64,000 nt of DNA from Roseofilum halophilum BLCC-M91 (lineage in GTDB: Bacteria; Cyanobacteriota; Cyanobacteriia; Cyanobacteriales; Desertifilaceae), in contig NZ_JAQPOK010000090.1 of the NCBI RefSeq assembly GCF_030068445.1, positions 47,240 through 111,239 of the forward strand, written 5' to 3'. Positions 35,301 to 43,606 of the stretch are shown piece after piece (position 1 is the stretch's first letter; the number at the start of each line of letters is the position of its first letter). The translations under genes were made by a program, and so were the position numbers. The notes below the pieces were generated by a model, which did not search any database, was not told the DNA's origin, and saw nothing but the letters and a program-made list of their open reading frames with translations.

Positions 35301-36479
35301 CACGCCCTCGATCCCCAATCCATTCCCACAGAAGCAGCCATCAAATCGGCCAAACGGGTAGTCGATCAACTTCTGGAGCGCCATAAAGCCACCAACAACG
35401 GCCAACTCCCCGAAACCATTGCCACCGTTCTCTGGGGAACCGACAACATTAAAACCTTCGGCGAGTCTTTAGCTCAGATCCTCTGGTTTGTGGGAGTCAA
35501 ACCCGTTCCCGATGCCCTCGGACGGGTGAATAAACTGGAATTGATTCCCCTCGAAGAATTGGGACGGCCCCGGATTGATGTGGTGGTTAACTGTTCTGGA
35601 GTCTTCCGAGATCTGTTTGTTAATCAGATGGCGCTGATGGATAAAGCCGTGAAAATGGCTGCCGAAGCAGACGAACATCCAGAAATGAACTTCGTTCGCA
35701 AACATGCCATGGAGCAAGCCGACGAGTTAGGCATTAACCTCCGTCAAGCCGCCAGCCGGATTTATTCTAATGCCAGTGGTTCCTACGCTTCTAACGTTAA
35801 CCTAGCCGTGGAAAATTCCTCCTGGGAAGAAGAGTCCGAACTGCAAGAGATGTATCTCAACCGCAAATCCTTCGCCTTTGATGCCGATAATCCCGGCATC
35901 ATGAAAGAGAGCCGTCAGGTGTTCGAGTCTTCCCTCAAGAGCGCAGAAGTCACGTTCCAGAACTTAGACTCTTCTGAGATTAGCTTGACCGATGTTTCCC
36001 ACTATTTCGATAGCGACCCCACGAAGGTGGTGAGTTCCCTGCGCAAAGATGGCAAACAACCGGCTGCCTATATTGCCGATACCACCACCGCTAAAGGTCA
36101 GGTGCGCTCCTTATCGGAAACCGTGCGCCTGGATGCGCGGACAAAAATGCTCAATCCCAAATGGTATGAGGGAATGCTCTCCCACGGCTATGAAGGGGTG
36201 CGCGAGTTGTCCAAGCGCCTGGTGAATACTTCGGGATGGAGTGCCACTGCGGGAGCCGTGGATAACTGGGTGTATGAGGAAACCAACGACACCTTCATCA
36301 AGGATGAGGCCATGTGTCAACGGTTGCTCAACCTCAATCCCCATTCTTTCCGCAAGATGGTTAGTACGCTCCTAGAGGTGAATGGTCGCGGCTACTGGGA
36401 AACCAGCGAGGACAATCTCGACCGTCTGCGTCAGTTGTATCAGGAAGCAGAAGACCGTATTGAAGGGATTGATGATTAG
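32352..36479 (+). CDS. chlH: Magnesium chelatase large subunit ChlH
   Basis: A 1375-residue ChlH/BchH/CobN-family protein, with an AGAGGAA Shine-Dalgarno before the ATG. It carries the family's conserved stretches, such as [20 protein letters not shown] (about 650-670), [35 protein letters not shown] and [20 protein letters not shown]. ChlH binds protoporphyrin IX and inserts Mg with ChlI/ChlD using ATP; it is the first committed step of chlorophyll synthesis. It is about 40 residues longer than usual. Part of the excess is an in-frame palindromic repeat at residues about 766-778 ([11 protein letters not shown]) in a variable loop. A long structured upstream region may control it. A terminator-like palindrome follows. 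Confidence 0.96.
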   Translation: MYTQVKSNIRRVTVPETEPANGIDGETLKAIAEELIGQETLEGAPDLESAAPAANGRKVIKIVYIVMEAQYQSALTQAAQTINRSAAKHQNQVGIELSGYLIEELRNPENYAEFEQDMETANIFIGSLIFIEDLADRIVATVAPHRDRLDAAVIFPSMPQVMRLNKLGSFSMAQLGQSKSAIASFMKKRKESSGSSFQDGMLKLLRTLPKVLKYMPIEKAQDARNFMLSFQYWLGGSPENLTNFLLMLADKYVLETEQQLSYEDPVVYPDMGLWHPMAPKMFEDQQEYWDWYNSRDDIDDDLKDPLAPCVGLVLQRSHLVTGDDAHYVAIVQELECRGARVMGTFAGGLDFSKPVDAYFWNQRTEKPIVDTVISLTGFALVGGPARQDHPKAVESLKRLNRPYMVALPLVFQTTEEWEASELGLHPVQVALQIAIPELDGAIEPIILSGRDGATGKAIALQDRIESVAARALKWANLRRKPKLDKKVAITVFSFPPDKGNVGTAAYLDVFGSIYEVVRALRDNGYDLGELPESPKELMEAVIHDASAQYASPELNVAYRMGVPEYEKLTPYSERLEENWGPPPGHLNSDGQNLLVYGKHFGNLFIGVQPTFGYEGDPMRLLFSRSASPHHGFAAYYTYLEKIWGADAVLHFGTHGSLEFMPGKQMGMSGECYPDNLIGSIPNLYYYAANNPSEATIAKRRGYAATISYLTPPAENAGLYRGLAELSELIGSYQQLKDTPRGEQIVLTIIEKCRQVNLDQDIALPETVGAGLKPAPTAAPNLSAEERDNLVGQVYNKLMEIESRLLPCGLHVVGKPPTATEAIATLVNISNIDRPEDGIESLPRIIARSIDRDIDQIYESSDLGVLEDVELYNQIVQATRAAVTALVEEQTNAEGRVSLVSKLNFFNMGKKAPWVAKLHELGYTNVDEAALKTLMEYLEFCLEQICADNELGGLLAALEGQYILPGPGGDPIRNPDVLPTGKNIHALDPQSIPTEAAIKSAKRVVDQLLERHKATNNGQLPETIATVLWGTDNIKTFGESLAQILWFVGVKPVPDALGRVNKLELIPLEELGRPRIDVVVNCSGVFRDLFVNQMALMDKAVKMAAEADEHPEMNFVRKHAMEQADELGINLRQAASRIYSNASGSYASNVNLAVENSSWEEESELQEMYLNRKSFAFDADNPGIMKESRQVFESSLKSAEVTFQNLDSSEISLTDVSHYFDSDPTKVVSSLRKDGKQPAAYIADTTTAKGQVRSLSETVRLDARTKMLNPKWYEGMLSHGYEGVRELSKRLVNTSGWSATAGAVDNWVYEETNDTFIKDEAMCQRLLNLNPHSFRKMVSTLLEVNGRGYWETSEDNLDRLRQLYQEAEDRIEGIDD
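34650..34678. repeat. Palindromic dispersed repeat inserted in frame in chlH
   Basis: A perfect 14-base inverted repeat (GTAGGGGCGGGTTT, centre G, then AAACCCGCCCCTAC) lies inside chlH. It is a familiar intergenic palindrome of cyanobacteria, read here in frame as [10 protein letters not shown]. Confidence 0.85.
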
Positions 36480-36524
36480 ATTGGGTTAATTCTCACGTCA
36501 TCTGAGCCTAATTGCCAATCATTT

Positions 36525-36554
36525 CGTAGAGACAAGGCACGCCTTGTCTCTACG
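36525..36554. terminator. Palindromic repeat serving as probable chlH terminator
   Basis: A perfect 14-base inverted repeat (CGTAGAGACAAGGC / GCCTTGTCTCTACG) followed by TTTTG lies 46 bases after the chlH stop and 17 bases before the end of the convergent toxin gene. The same sequence is a common dispersed palindrome in cyanobacteria. It could end transcripts from both sides. Confidence 0.7.
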
Positions 36555-36570
36555 TTTTGTTCCGTAGGAT

Positions 36571-37041
36571 TTATAGTCGATTTTCTAGCAATGTCTGAAT
36601 GATGCGTCGGGATATACGGAAGTTCGTTTGTTGCAATAGCGCGATCGCCTCTGAAAGCTCGACTAAACCTTGATGGGCCGCCTCATCCAAGATTCCCAGA
36701 GTGCCGATAACGGGAATTTTGCGATCGCTCGCTATGCGTCTCCCCAAGCGTTCATCGATAATCAGTAGGTCTGCTGGTAGGGTTTGGGCTATACTAATCG
36801 CAGCCTGTTCGCCGCGATCGAGAGAATTCAGGGTTTCATCAAGCCTAGAAACAACTTGAATAGTAAGCCAGGAAGGAGGATTAGCGCTCCATTGACGTAC
36901 AACTGCTGGTGCGGAGGAATCCTGCATTTCATCCCGAACCCCATCAGGAATGATAATTTGCTCAAATAAGCTGGGGAGCAGGTCAATCTGGCCAATTAGC
37001 AATAAATAGTTGATCGGCGAAGTATCAGAAACGACGATCAT
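36571..37041 (-). CDS. DUF3368 PIN-like toxin
   Basis: A 156-residue protein. The N-terminal MIVVSDTSPINYLLLIG carries the first acidic residue of a PIN-like nuclease (SDTSP, typical of DUF3368); LDRGEQAAISIAQ and LLIIDERLGRR provide the other acidic residues. It is probably an RNase toxin. I chose the ATG at 37041 over 37092, as homologues start M(I)VVSDTSP; the 5' end then overlaps the antitoxin by 17 bases. The antitoxin is upstream on the same strand, as usual for UPF0175/DUF3368 pairs. Confidence 0.85.
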   Translation of the reverse strand: MIVVSDTSPINYLLLIGQIDLLPSLFEQIIIPDGVRDEMQDSSAPAVVRQWSANPPSWLTIQVVSRLDETLNSLDRGEQAAISIAQTLPADLLIIDERLGRRIASDRKIPVIGTLGILDEAAHQGLVELSEAIALLQQTNFRISRRIIQTLLENRL

Positions 37042-37297
37042 AACGGAGTTGGCGAAGGGTTTCCCGATCCTGCTGCAAATCTGCCTCGTCATAATGCAAA
37101 TCAGCCTTATGCTGCTTCAAAAAGGCATCAACATCCCAACGAGAAGGTAAACCCAAAATGCGACGGACTTCCCCACTGGTAATTTTTTCGGTCTGATAAG
37201 CTTGTACGACTAAAGCTTCCAAAATCTCGCGAGCTAGATGGTTTGGGTTAAAATGGTCAACAAGTTCATCAGGAATGTCAAGTGTAATTTGCACCAT
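37025..37297 (-). CDS. UPF0175-family antitoxin
   Basis: A 90-residue protein of the UPF0175 family: a beta strand at the N-terminus (VQITLDIPDELVDHF), a helix with LAREILEALVVQAYQTEKIT, and a helix-turn-helix-like segment SGEVRRILGLPSRWDVDAFL. The C-terminus, YDEADLQQDRETLRQL, would cover the DUF3368 toxin. Its 3' end overlaps the toxin start, so the two are co-translated. It likely autoregulates; no operator is assigned. Confidence 0.88.
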   Translation of the reverse strand: MVQITLDIPDELVDHFNPNHLAREILEALVVQAYQTEKITSGEVRRILGLPSRWDVDAFLKQHKADLHYDEADLQQDRETLRQLRYDRRF

Positions 37298-37335
37298 TTA
37301 ATCTCCTTAGAATCTAGGGGTTATTGTATTCGCTC

Positions 37336-37403
37336 TTGTAGGGGTGGGCAAGCTAAAACCAGAGAATTGATAATTTGCCCCGATAGACTTGCCCACCCTA
37401 CAA
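37336..37403. repeat. Palindromic repeat (TTGTAGGGGTGGGCAAG...CTTGCCCACCCTACAA)
   Basis: A 68-base element with near-perfect 16-base inverted ends lies between the antitoxin's upstream side and the 3' end of the PEP-CTERM gene. It resembles a MITE/REP-type cyanobacterial repeat and may act as the terminator of the PEP-CTERM gene or sit in the toxin-antitoxin promoter. Confidence 0.75.
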
Positions 37404-37427
37404 CTCCAATACCTTCGCCAGTGTGTT

Positions 37428-38102
37428 CTATTGTTTCTTACGCTTGATTCCCTGGGAAATTGTGCCCAAAGCACCCAAGGCCAGCAATGAGATGACAGAA
37501 CTCGGTTCGGGTACAGATTGTTGAATTCCTGTGCCTTGGACAATATTATCAATTCCAGTATTAATCGTTCCTCCATTGACAGTTGTCCAACGCATTGACG
37601 TAATATCTTCGTCAGCGAGTACCCCAAAAAATCCAACTTGTGTCGGGTCATGCTGCAACACAAAGCTGTCTAGCAAACCCCCAGAACCAAAGACTTGAAT
37701 CGTTGCAGGCCCAAAAGCATTGAGATAAGTATCAAAGCCCAGCGCTTCCATGGGTGTACCGAATTCTACCGTAAAATCCTCATCACCATTGGCAGTTAAA
37801 ATACTACTTTCGGTGATGGGAACACCAAAGTTCCTATATCCTGGTGAAGACACCCATACGTTAGGAACAGAGCCACCAGCAAGACCGGTATAGGTGTTGT
37901 TGTTATTTACAAAAGAGGGTATACGGCGATCTTTCTGTGTAAAGTCCTCAAAATCTTCAACCAAAGTAGTTTCAGTCACCGTATCAAAGTCATTGACATC
38001 GGTGAAAAACATCACCGCAGCATGGGACGCTTGAGACATCATCAGAGCGCTTACGGTTGCTCCAGCACAAGCGATAGAGAGTTTTTGCCAAGTTGTAACC
38101 AT
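37428..38102 (-). CDS. Exported PEP-CTERM protein
   Basis: A 224-residue exported protein. It has a signal peptide (LSIACAGATVSALMMSQASHA, cleavage after about residue 28) and a beta-rich body with no known catalytic motif. A C-terminal PEP-CTERM tail follows: VPEPSSVISLLALGALG, a helix, and the basic end KRKKQ. Proteins with this tail are thought to be processed by exosortase and sent to the cell surface or extracellular matrix. No exosortase gene is in the window. The role of the body is unknown; the region resembles beta-sandwich carbohydrate-binding folds only loosely. Confidence 0.85.
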   Translation of the reverse strand: MVTTWQKLSIACAGATVSALMMSQASHAAVMFFTDVNDFDTVTETTLVEDFEDFTQKDRRIPSFVNNNNTYTGLAGGSVPNVWVSSPGYRNFGVPITESSILTANGDEDFTVEFGTPMEALGFDTYLNAFGPATIQVFGSGGLLDSFVLQHDPTQVGFFGVLADEDITSMRWTTVNGGTINTGIDNIVQGTGIQQSVPEPSSVISLLALGALGTISQGIKRKKQ

Positions 38103-38526
38103 CGTTATGGGTTTTACCTCGATTTTGACTAAACGAGGAGGATCTCACAGAACACTGTTCGGGGTGTTTTTCCCGAAAGCGATCGACCCTCCTATAAGTT
38201 ACTCTGTTTTTTCAGGCTGATTTTATGCAAAATTGCGGATCTTGTAATGATTCTTTATAATTTAGACTCTAGTGGTTAAATTCCAGGATCTTAGTACAGG
38301 CTTGGATAGCATCAAGGAGATATTCGCGATCGCGCAGCGAAACGGAGTTTTATCGCGGCTCATCGGCAGTAGATAGTGTAAGTATGACTGAGAATGTTTT
38401 GGCGGCGGATGGGATTATGGCTGTTTTCGATCGCATTGCGGGTAACCAAGTCGATGGGGCGATCGCCGAGAAAGTCCCCCAATCTTCGGGGGATTTTCTG
38501 TATATCGGTCAATATAGTAGCTATTG
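38103..38526. other. Non-coding gap with inverted repeats
   Basis: This 424-base gap lies between the PEP-CTERM gene (its upstream side) and the end of the oxygenase gene. It has a small hairpin TCGGG/CCCGA (38159-38176) and a strong 12-base inverted repeat at 38469-38499 (AGAAAGTCCCCC / GGGGGATTTTCT), a plausible terminator of the oxygenase transcript on the minus strand. The plus-strand open frame from 38384 overlaps the oxygenase 3' end and shows no known family. Confidence 0.55.
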
Positions 38527-39447
38527 CTACGACGATCGCCTTACCCAACCGTTAATGGTAAACCGACTATCGGTAAATTTTTTCGAGGAACAACGCACGG
38601 GTAGGACTTCATGTAAATAGCGACTGAGGAAAAATACAATACTATTGTGTCGGGGTTCAACTCTTTGGTAGGTATCGGCTTTGGCATAATAGCCATTTTT
38701 GATTGTACTGTCGTAAACGAGCAGTTCTCCCCCAGTAAAGTTTTTGGGTTGATTATGGAAATAGTAAACATAGGTTAGCTCTCTGTTGGCTGTATCGGGA
38801 GAGCCATTATCATTATGGAGCTTAAAATAATGACCGTCGTTATGGGCGGTTAATTGGGCTTCGATATCGTGGGGTTCAAAGAGGGGGCGATCCAGTTGGG
38901 GTAAAACTTCTGGCATCATTCCTTTGATCCGTTCGACGATCATCTCGGAGAATTCAGGGAAGTGATAAAGAACGGTGGAGTGGCGATAGTCCGCTTGTCC
39001 TGTGGAGGTAGTGGTACTGGTGAAGTCTTTTTGACGTTTTTTGACGTATTTGAGTAGGCGATCGCACTCTTTGTCGCTGAGGAAGTTATCTAAATGGACA
39101 AAGCGAGAAGTAATGGTATGGGATACGGGAGCCGGAGGTTGGGGTGCAGGAGTCGCCATTTGCTGTGCTTTTTGTTGTTGTACATATAACGGCGGTTCTG
39201 TCAATACCCCAATCAATTGATGGCTGGGAAAACAGAGGGCTTGGCGATCGTCATTTAAGGGAATTTGAAATAATTGGGAAGGAGAGCTTCCATTATTGAC
39301 TGTATTTCCAGTCTGGGAAGCTAAGACTTTCATCACGGCGACCAGAATGGGGGAATTGGAAGGCAAAGACAGGGTATACTGATGGCCTCCAGCTAAAAGC
39401 AGGGTGACTTTAACGGTTTGGACTGCTGCTGATGTTTGGCTACTCAT
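38527..39447 (-). CDS. 2OG-Fe(II) oxygenase, prolyl 4-hydroxylase type
   Basis: A 306-residue protein. Residues 1-110 are a variable N-terminal region beginning with a beta-rich segment (TVKVTLLLAGGHQYTLSLP). The C-terminal domain (about 115-306) is a P4H-type jelly roll. The iron ligands are HxD in YFKLHNDNGS and the distal His in YLHEVLPV; the 2OG-binding Arg or Lys lies in the SRFTINGW region. It uses Fe(II) and 2-oxoglutarate, probably to hydroxylate a protein or peptide side chain. Substrate is unknown. It is alone on the minus strand and 61 bases from the next gene. Confidence 0.85.
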   Translation of the reverse strand: MSSQTSAAVQTVKVTLLLAGGHQYTLSLPSNSPILVAVMKVLASQTGNTVNNGSSPSQLFQIPLNDDRQALCFPSHQLIGVLTEPPLYVQQQKAQQMATPAPQPPAPVSHTITSRFVHLDNFLSDKECDRLLKYVKKRQKDFTSTTTSTGQADYRHSTVLYHFPEFSEMIVERIKGMMPEVLPQLDRPLFEPHDIEAQLTAHNDGHYFKLHNDNGSPDTANRELTYVYYFHNQPKNFTGGELLVYDSTIKNGYYAKADTYQRVEPRHNSIVFFLSRYLHEVLPVRCSSKKFTDSRFTINGWVRRSS

Positions 39448-39508
39448 TGGATAAACAGGTAATCGTTAACAGGGTTGTCAGGGGTGTTTTTCCGAGCGGG
39501 ACAATCTC

Positions 39509-40000
39509 TTAATTCAAAAATTCTACACTTTGAATTTCCGATGTCCAAAATTTCCATTCCCCCTTATATTTTCTCAAGGTATGGATAATGAGCAGTCGGT
39601 TATCCCGAAATTGAGCCTCACCTCCAATTTTAGTGGTGGTTTGAGTGGCAATGATTTGAGCTTTATCGTCAGTGACTTCAAGAATTTCCCAATCCTCAAG
39701 TTCATATCTTAAATCCACTAACTCAATGCTCTGAATAACCGTTTGTTCTGTGATTTCAAATTGGGGAGAATCTGGGTGCATCGTGTTCATATATCTCTCA
39801 ACACTGTCTGCATTGATAGCGTTTAAGTTTTCGTCGATCAGGGCTTGGATGGCTGCTCGTTCTTCAGCCTCTTTTGTGTGAGATGAATCAAGCCGATGCA
39901 AGGGATTTAAGGAGATTAATTGAGTTCCAGACGGGACGATTGGCAAGGACTCAAGGGAGAAAATAGTAAGAATTGAGACTAAAGCGATTTGAGAAAACAT
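39509..40000 (-). CDS. Secreted NTF2/SnoaL-like protein of unknown function
   Basis: A 163-residue protein. A hydrophobic signal peptide (MFSQIALVSILTIFSLESLP) is followed by a domain of about 110 residues with the NTF2/SnoaL-like order: long helix EERAAIQALIDENLNAINA, HPDSPQFEITEQ, then strands LRYELEDWEILEVTDDKAQI and WKFWTSEIQSVEF. I chose the ATG at 40000. The frame extends to 40153, but that stretch is translated GGTAATG repeats (YPLPITH), not protein. The fold assignment is by eye; no enzymatic residues are evident. Confidence 0.65.
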   Translation of the reverse strand: MFSQIALVSILTIFSLESLPIVPSGTQLISLNPLHRLDSSHTKEAEERAAIQALIDENLNAINADSVERYMNTMHPDSPQFEITEQTVIQSIELVDLRYELEDWEILEVTDDKAQIIATQTTTKIGGEAQFRDNRLLIIHTLRKYKGEWKFWTSEIQSVEFLN

Positions 40001-40004
40001 AAAA

Positions 40005-40073
40005 TATAGCGCTTTGCGCGGTAATGGGTAATGGGTAATGGGTAATGGGTAATGGGTAATGGGTAATGGGTAA
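40005..40073. repeat. Composite repeat: TATAGCGCTTTGCGC plus seven GGTAATG heptamers
   Basis: The core TATAGCGCTTTGCGC is fused to seven tandem copies of GGTAATG. It lies 5 bases upstream of the start codon of the NTF2-like gene, in its promoter/leader. It is the cleanest copy of the module that recurs in this window. GTCTCCGCGTCTCC-type repeats follow from 40090 to 40160. Confidence 0.85.
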
Positions 40074-40162
40074 TAGGCAAAAGGCAAAAGTTGATCCTCC
40101 CCATCTTCCCCATCCCCGCGTCTCCGCGTCTCCGTGTCTCCTCGTCTCCCCATCCCATTCCC

Positions 40163-41566
40163 CTAACTTCTGGGGGGAATGCGATACCACCCATACCAGT
40201 GATGAACGGCTAACCAAGTGACAGATAGGAGGGCGGCTAAACTTAAGGTTAACCCACTGTAGGGAACGAGTAAGCCCAAAACGGGTAACACTGCTCCGGA
40301 GATGGTGGCAATGATTGCCGCAGAGGATTCGCGACGGTTGTCGCCTAATCCCCAGGCTAGGGGGAGTAGAATGCAGGAGAGGAGTATCCAGGATAGCTCT
40401 GGGTTAAGGAGGCGACTGGCGTAGGTGAGGGCGAAAATACAGGCAAAAAAGACACTACAGGCGATCGCCACATCGCGCAGTTGTAGAGGCAGTGACAAAT
40501 ACAACAAGATAAGCCACCAGAGCAACAAGCCGGGAGTGAGCAACAGTAGGCGGGGCAAGACTCCGGTTCTGCCCACGGGATTAGTCGCGGTAAATACACC
40601 GAAGGGATTACGGACAGAAACGTTATCTTCAAATACCCAGATAAAGCGCTTTCCTTGTCCTTCTTCGAGGGTTTGGGTGGGGACAATGCCACTGGCAAAA
40701 TCGGCTTTGGGGAAATTGGCGATCGCCGTTAACTGAAAATTAGATAACAATTGCCCATTGGCATTATAGACCCATCTGGGAGACCCTTGAACTTGATAGG
40801 TAACCCGAAATCGCGCCGTTTCCTGGGAGTCTAAGCTAAACGGAAAGCCATAATCTCCCGGATTAATGGGTTCTAACCGTTCTCCATCCCGCTCAACGCG
40901 AAAATTCTGGAGAATCGTATACCCATAGGGAGGCTGGATTTCAAAGAAAAAATCTTCCCGCTCTCCTAAGAGGTTAGTGACTTGATACTGAGCTTCAAAA
41001 GCAACTTGATAAACGGGTTGATTGGTTTGTACATTCAGCGCCTGATTGAGCAATACCTGAATCTCAGAGGCTTCTAAACTTAAATAGCGGTTTACCTCTC
41101 GCTCCTCCTCCACCTCGATATACTCGCCATCGATATAGCGGTTAAATGTATAGGTTTCGGGGATGGTGTAACGCACCTGGGGAGCGGGTTGTTCTAATCG
41201 TTCCCCTGTCAAGATCTGGGCAGATTCAACCACTTGGGCTTGTTCCCAATGATGATAGCGGTTAGCCAGGGTGGTACAGAAGAAAAAGCCGATGGCGATC
41301 GCCATCAACAGTACCACACCATGTTGCAGCAGCTCCAACAGCAGATCGTAGCGCTGTAACCATTTATTCGTCCAATTGTCTCTCCAAGGGGACGGATTTC
41401 GATCGCGTCGCAGGGCAAATCCCAAAGCGGCTAACACTAAGCCAAATCCTGCCACCACCAGAATTAAAATCAGAAAAGTATTAAAAATATGAGAGCCAAA
41501 CTGCATTAACTCGTCGGCATGGGTAAGATCGGGTAAATTGGGAATACCTTCAGGAAGTCTAAACAT
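40163..41566 (-). CDS. Integral membrane protein, function unknown
   Basis: A 467-residue protein. Two helices lie near the N-terminus (about 28-50 and 80-100), and a soluble, probably periplasmic, beta-rich domain at about 105-335 (WVYNANGQLLSNFQLTA). Then five or six helices follow (from about 345 to 460), separated by short loops. The topology resembles envelope-integrity proteins such as CreD, but I see no sequence match strong enough to name it. The gene stands between the NTF2-like gene (same strand) and a divergent REC-GGDEF gene. Confidence 0.6.
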   Translation of the reverse strand: MFRLPEGIPNLPDLTHADELMQFGSHIFNTFLILILVVAGFGLVLAALGFALRRDRNPSPWRDNWTNKWLQRYDLLLELLQHGVVLLMAIAIGFFFCTTLANRYHHWEQAQVVESAQILTGERLEQPAPQVRYTIPETYTFNRYIDGEYIEVEEEREVNRYLSLEASEIQVLLNQALNVQTNQPVYQVAFEAQYQVTNLLGEREDFFFEIQPPYGYTILQNFRVERDGERLEPINPGDYGFPFSLDSQETARFRVTYQVQGSPRWVYNANGQLLSNFQLTAIANFPKADFASGIVPTQTLEEGQGKRFIWVFEDNVSVRNPFGVFTATNPVGRTGVLPRLLLLTPGLLLWWLILLYLSLPLQLRDVAIACSVFFACIFALTYASRLLNPELSWILLSCILLPLAWGLGDNRRESSAAIIATISGAVLPVLGLLVPYSGLTLSLAALLSVTWLAVHHWYGWYRIPPRS

Positions 41567-41607
41567 AAGGTCTTATTTTAGAGTTGAGAGGGTAAAGGGT
41601 GCTTCTC

Positions 41608-43059
41608 ATGCTGGACATGAGACGAAAACAATCAAGTTTTGATCATCTAATGTCCACTATCAACTATTCACTAGCTATGGATCGCCATCAGAGACATGAA
41701 GCTCAAATCGAGATCTTGGTGGTTGATGACACTTCAACAAATTTAAGTGTACTCACCCAATTGTTATCCAAGGAAGGCTATAAAGTGCGAGTCGCTCGCA
41801 ATGGTGAGTTTGCCCTGCGCTCTGCCTTTTCTTCGCCTCCGAACCTGATTTTACTCGATATTCTGATGCCGGAAATGAATGGCTATCAGGTATGTGAGCG
41901 TTTGAAATTAAACCCGATTACCCAAGATATTCCGATTATTTTCCTGAGTGCCTCTGATGAGATCTTGGATAAGGTAACGGCGTTTGGGGTGGGAGGGGTT
42001 GATTATATTACGAAGCCCTTTGAAAGTATAGAAGTCTTAGCCAGAATTGAAAATCAGCTCCGGTTGCGATCGCTGCAACAGCAACTGCAAAGCCAAAATG
42101 AACATTTATACGCAGAAATCGAAAAGCGCAAGGCGATCGAAGCGTCTCTCGCTCAATCCCGTTCCCTACTCTCAGGGATCTTAAATAGTTCCCTAGATGC
42201 CATTGCTGCTTTGGAAGCACGCCGAAATGAACAGCAAAAGATTATCGATTTTCGCTGCTTATTGCTCAATCCCATGGCCTATCAATTATTGGGCAAATCT
42301 CAATTACAGGGTAAATCTTTACTGAGAGCGCTGCCGGGCTTAAAACTCGATGGGTTATTGGATGAGTTTATCTCGGTGGTGGAAACTTCACAAGCGATTC
42401 AAAAAGAAATCTATTATGCCCACGATGGCATTGAAGGCTGGTTTGAGATTTTGTTAGTGAAGCTCGGAGATGGGTTAACGGTAACCTTCCGAGATATTAG
42501 CAAGCGCAAACAAATTGAGTTGGCACTCGAACAAGCGAATTTAGAATTAAGCAATCAAGCGAATGTTGATGGTTTGACACAAATTGCGAATCGTCGCTAT
42601 TTCGATCAGTATTTGGCCGAACAATGGCAACAGTTGAAGGTGGAGCAACAGCCTTTGGCGTTAATTTTGGCGGATGTGGATTATTTTAAGCTCTATAACG
42701 ATAATTACGGCCATCAAGCGGGCGATCGCTGTTTGATTAAGGTCGCTCAAACCCTTTCCCAACAGTTACCGACTGCCGAAAGTTTGGCCGCTCGTTATGG
42801 GGGAGAAGAGTTTGGCATCATTCTGCCCCAGACTTCCCTAGAGCAAGCCAGACAAGTGGCGGAAACCATTCGCCAAGTGATTCATCAACTCAAGCTAGAT
42901 CATGCCTATTCTCAGGTGAGTTCCTCGGTGACTTTAAGTTTAGGGGTGAGTGCGGTGATTCCTGGAGATTCCCAATCCCCAGAACAGTTAATCGCCCAAG
43001 CCGATCGCGCTTTATACCAAGCGAAAGAGAAGGGACGCGATCGCCTGGAGTGCGACTAA
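41608..43059 (+). CDS. Response regulator diguanylate cyclase (REC-PAS-GGDEF)
   Basis: A protein of about 483 residues. The receiver domain has VVDDTSTNLSVLTQLL and the phospho-Asp in NLILLDILMPEMNGYQV, then YITKPFESIEVLARIENQL. A coiled coil leads to a PAS-like domain (about 200-310), then a GGDEF domain with intact ARYGGEEFGIILP. It should make cyclic di-GMP when the receiver is phosphorylated. c-di-GMP in cyanobacteria usually controls motility, aggregation and exopolysaccharide. No RxxD inhibitory site is seen just before GGEEF. The true start could be a later ATG (41650 or 41677). No cognate kinase is adjacent. Confidence 0.9.
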   Translation: MLDMRRKQSSFDHLMSTINYSLAMDRHQRHEAQIEILVVDDTSTNLSVLTQLLSKEGYKVRVARNGEFALRSAFSSPPNLILLDILMPEMNGYQVCERLKLNPITQDIPIIFLSASDEILDKVTAFGVGGVDYITKPFESIEVLARIENQLRLRSLQQQLQSQNEHLYAEIEKRKAIEASLAQSRSLLSGILNSSLDAIAALEARRNEQQKIIDFRCLLLNPMAYQLLGKSQLQGKSLLRALPGLKLDGLLDEFISVVETSQAIQKEIYYAHDGIEGWFEILLVKLGDGLTVTFRDISKRKQIELALEQANLELSNQANVDGLTQIANRRYFDQYLAEQWQQLKVEQQPLALILADVDYFKLYNDNYGHQAGDRCLIKVAQTLSQQLPTAESLAARYGGEEFGIILPQTSLEQARQVAETIRQVIHQLKLDHAYSQVSSSVTLSLGVSAVIPGDSQSPEQLIAQADRALYQAKEKGRDRLECD

Positions 43060-43092
43060 AATAAACTAAGATATAAACTTGGAGATTGTCCC

Positions 43093-43479
43093 ATGCAGAT
43101 TACCTTAACTCTCGAACAAGAAAAATTTTTAAGAGCGCAACTGGAAAGGGGTCAATATCGCACTCCGGAGGAAGTAGTGAGTCAGGCTTTGAAACTTCTA
43201 GAAGAACAAGAAACTCTGAAGTTAGTCTCTCCGATTGCTGGAAGTGAGTCGGCTAAACAACTACTGGTTGAGAAATTAACCCAATTGAGGACACAACAAG
43301 CCAGATCTGAAAATACAGTCATAGATGGCGATAATGCTCCGCATCGCTTGCGCGATCGAGAAAGCCTGAGTCAAGATATAAAAAATCTCTTCAAGAAAAC
43401 TGACTCTATTGCAGGGATTGAAGAGATTACGGAAGCAGACATGGCGGCGGAGATTGAAGCCTATCGGAGCGGGCAGTGA
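43093..43479 (+). CDS. Ribbon-helix-helix (ParD-like) antitoxin
   Basis: A 128-residue protein. The N-terminal 45 residues (MQITLTLEQEKFLRAQLERG, YRTPEEVVSQALKLLEE) form a ParD-like ribbon-helix-helix DNA-binding domain. The unusually long tail ends ITEADMAAEIEAYRSG, the kind of C-terminus that precedes PIN toxins (COG1569 type). The stop codon overlaps a GTG that starts a truncated PIN toxin. So it is an antitoxin whose own toxin is dead, unless it now regulates another system. Confidence 0.75.
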   Translation: MQITLTLEQEKFLRAQLERGQYRTPEEVVSQALKLLEEQETLKLVSPIAGSESAKQLLVEKLTQLRTQQARSENTVIDGDNAPHRLRDRESLSQDIKNLFKKTDSIAGIEEITEADMAAEIEAYRSGQ

Positions 43480-43550
43480 AAGTAGTCATTGACACAAATA
43501 TCTTAATTTCGGCTATTTTGAAAGGTAATTATTTCGGTTTCTGTGTTTAA
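43476..43550 (+). pseudogene. Decapitated PIN-domain toxin
   Basis: A GTG overlapping the antitoxin stop (GTGA) opens the frame VKVVIDTNILISAILKGN followed by YFGFCV and a stop. The first 16 codons match the N-terminus of PIN-family toxins, including the first catalytic Asp (DTN). After codon 16 the similarity ends and a TAA follows at codon 25. The remaining roughly 110 codons, with the other acidic residues, are gone. This is a deletion-killed toxin. Confidence 0.75.
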
Positions 43551-43606
43551 GGATATCGTAATAAACTCAGAAGAAAGAAAGTGAACTATTCCCTATTCCC
43601 CCTACT

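Noticed and set aside
38384..38620. 78-aa plus-strand frame
   Set aside because: It overlaps the 3' end of the oxygenase and contains a terminator-like inverted repeat; no recognisable family.
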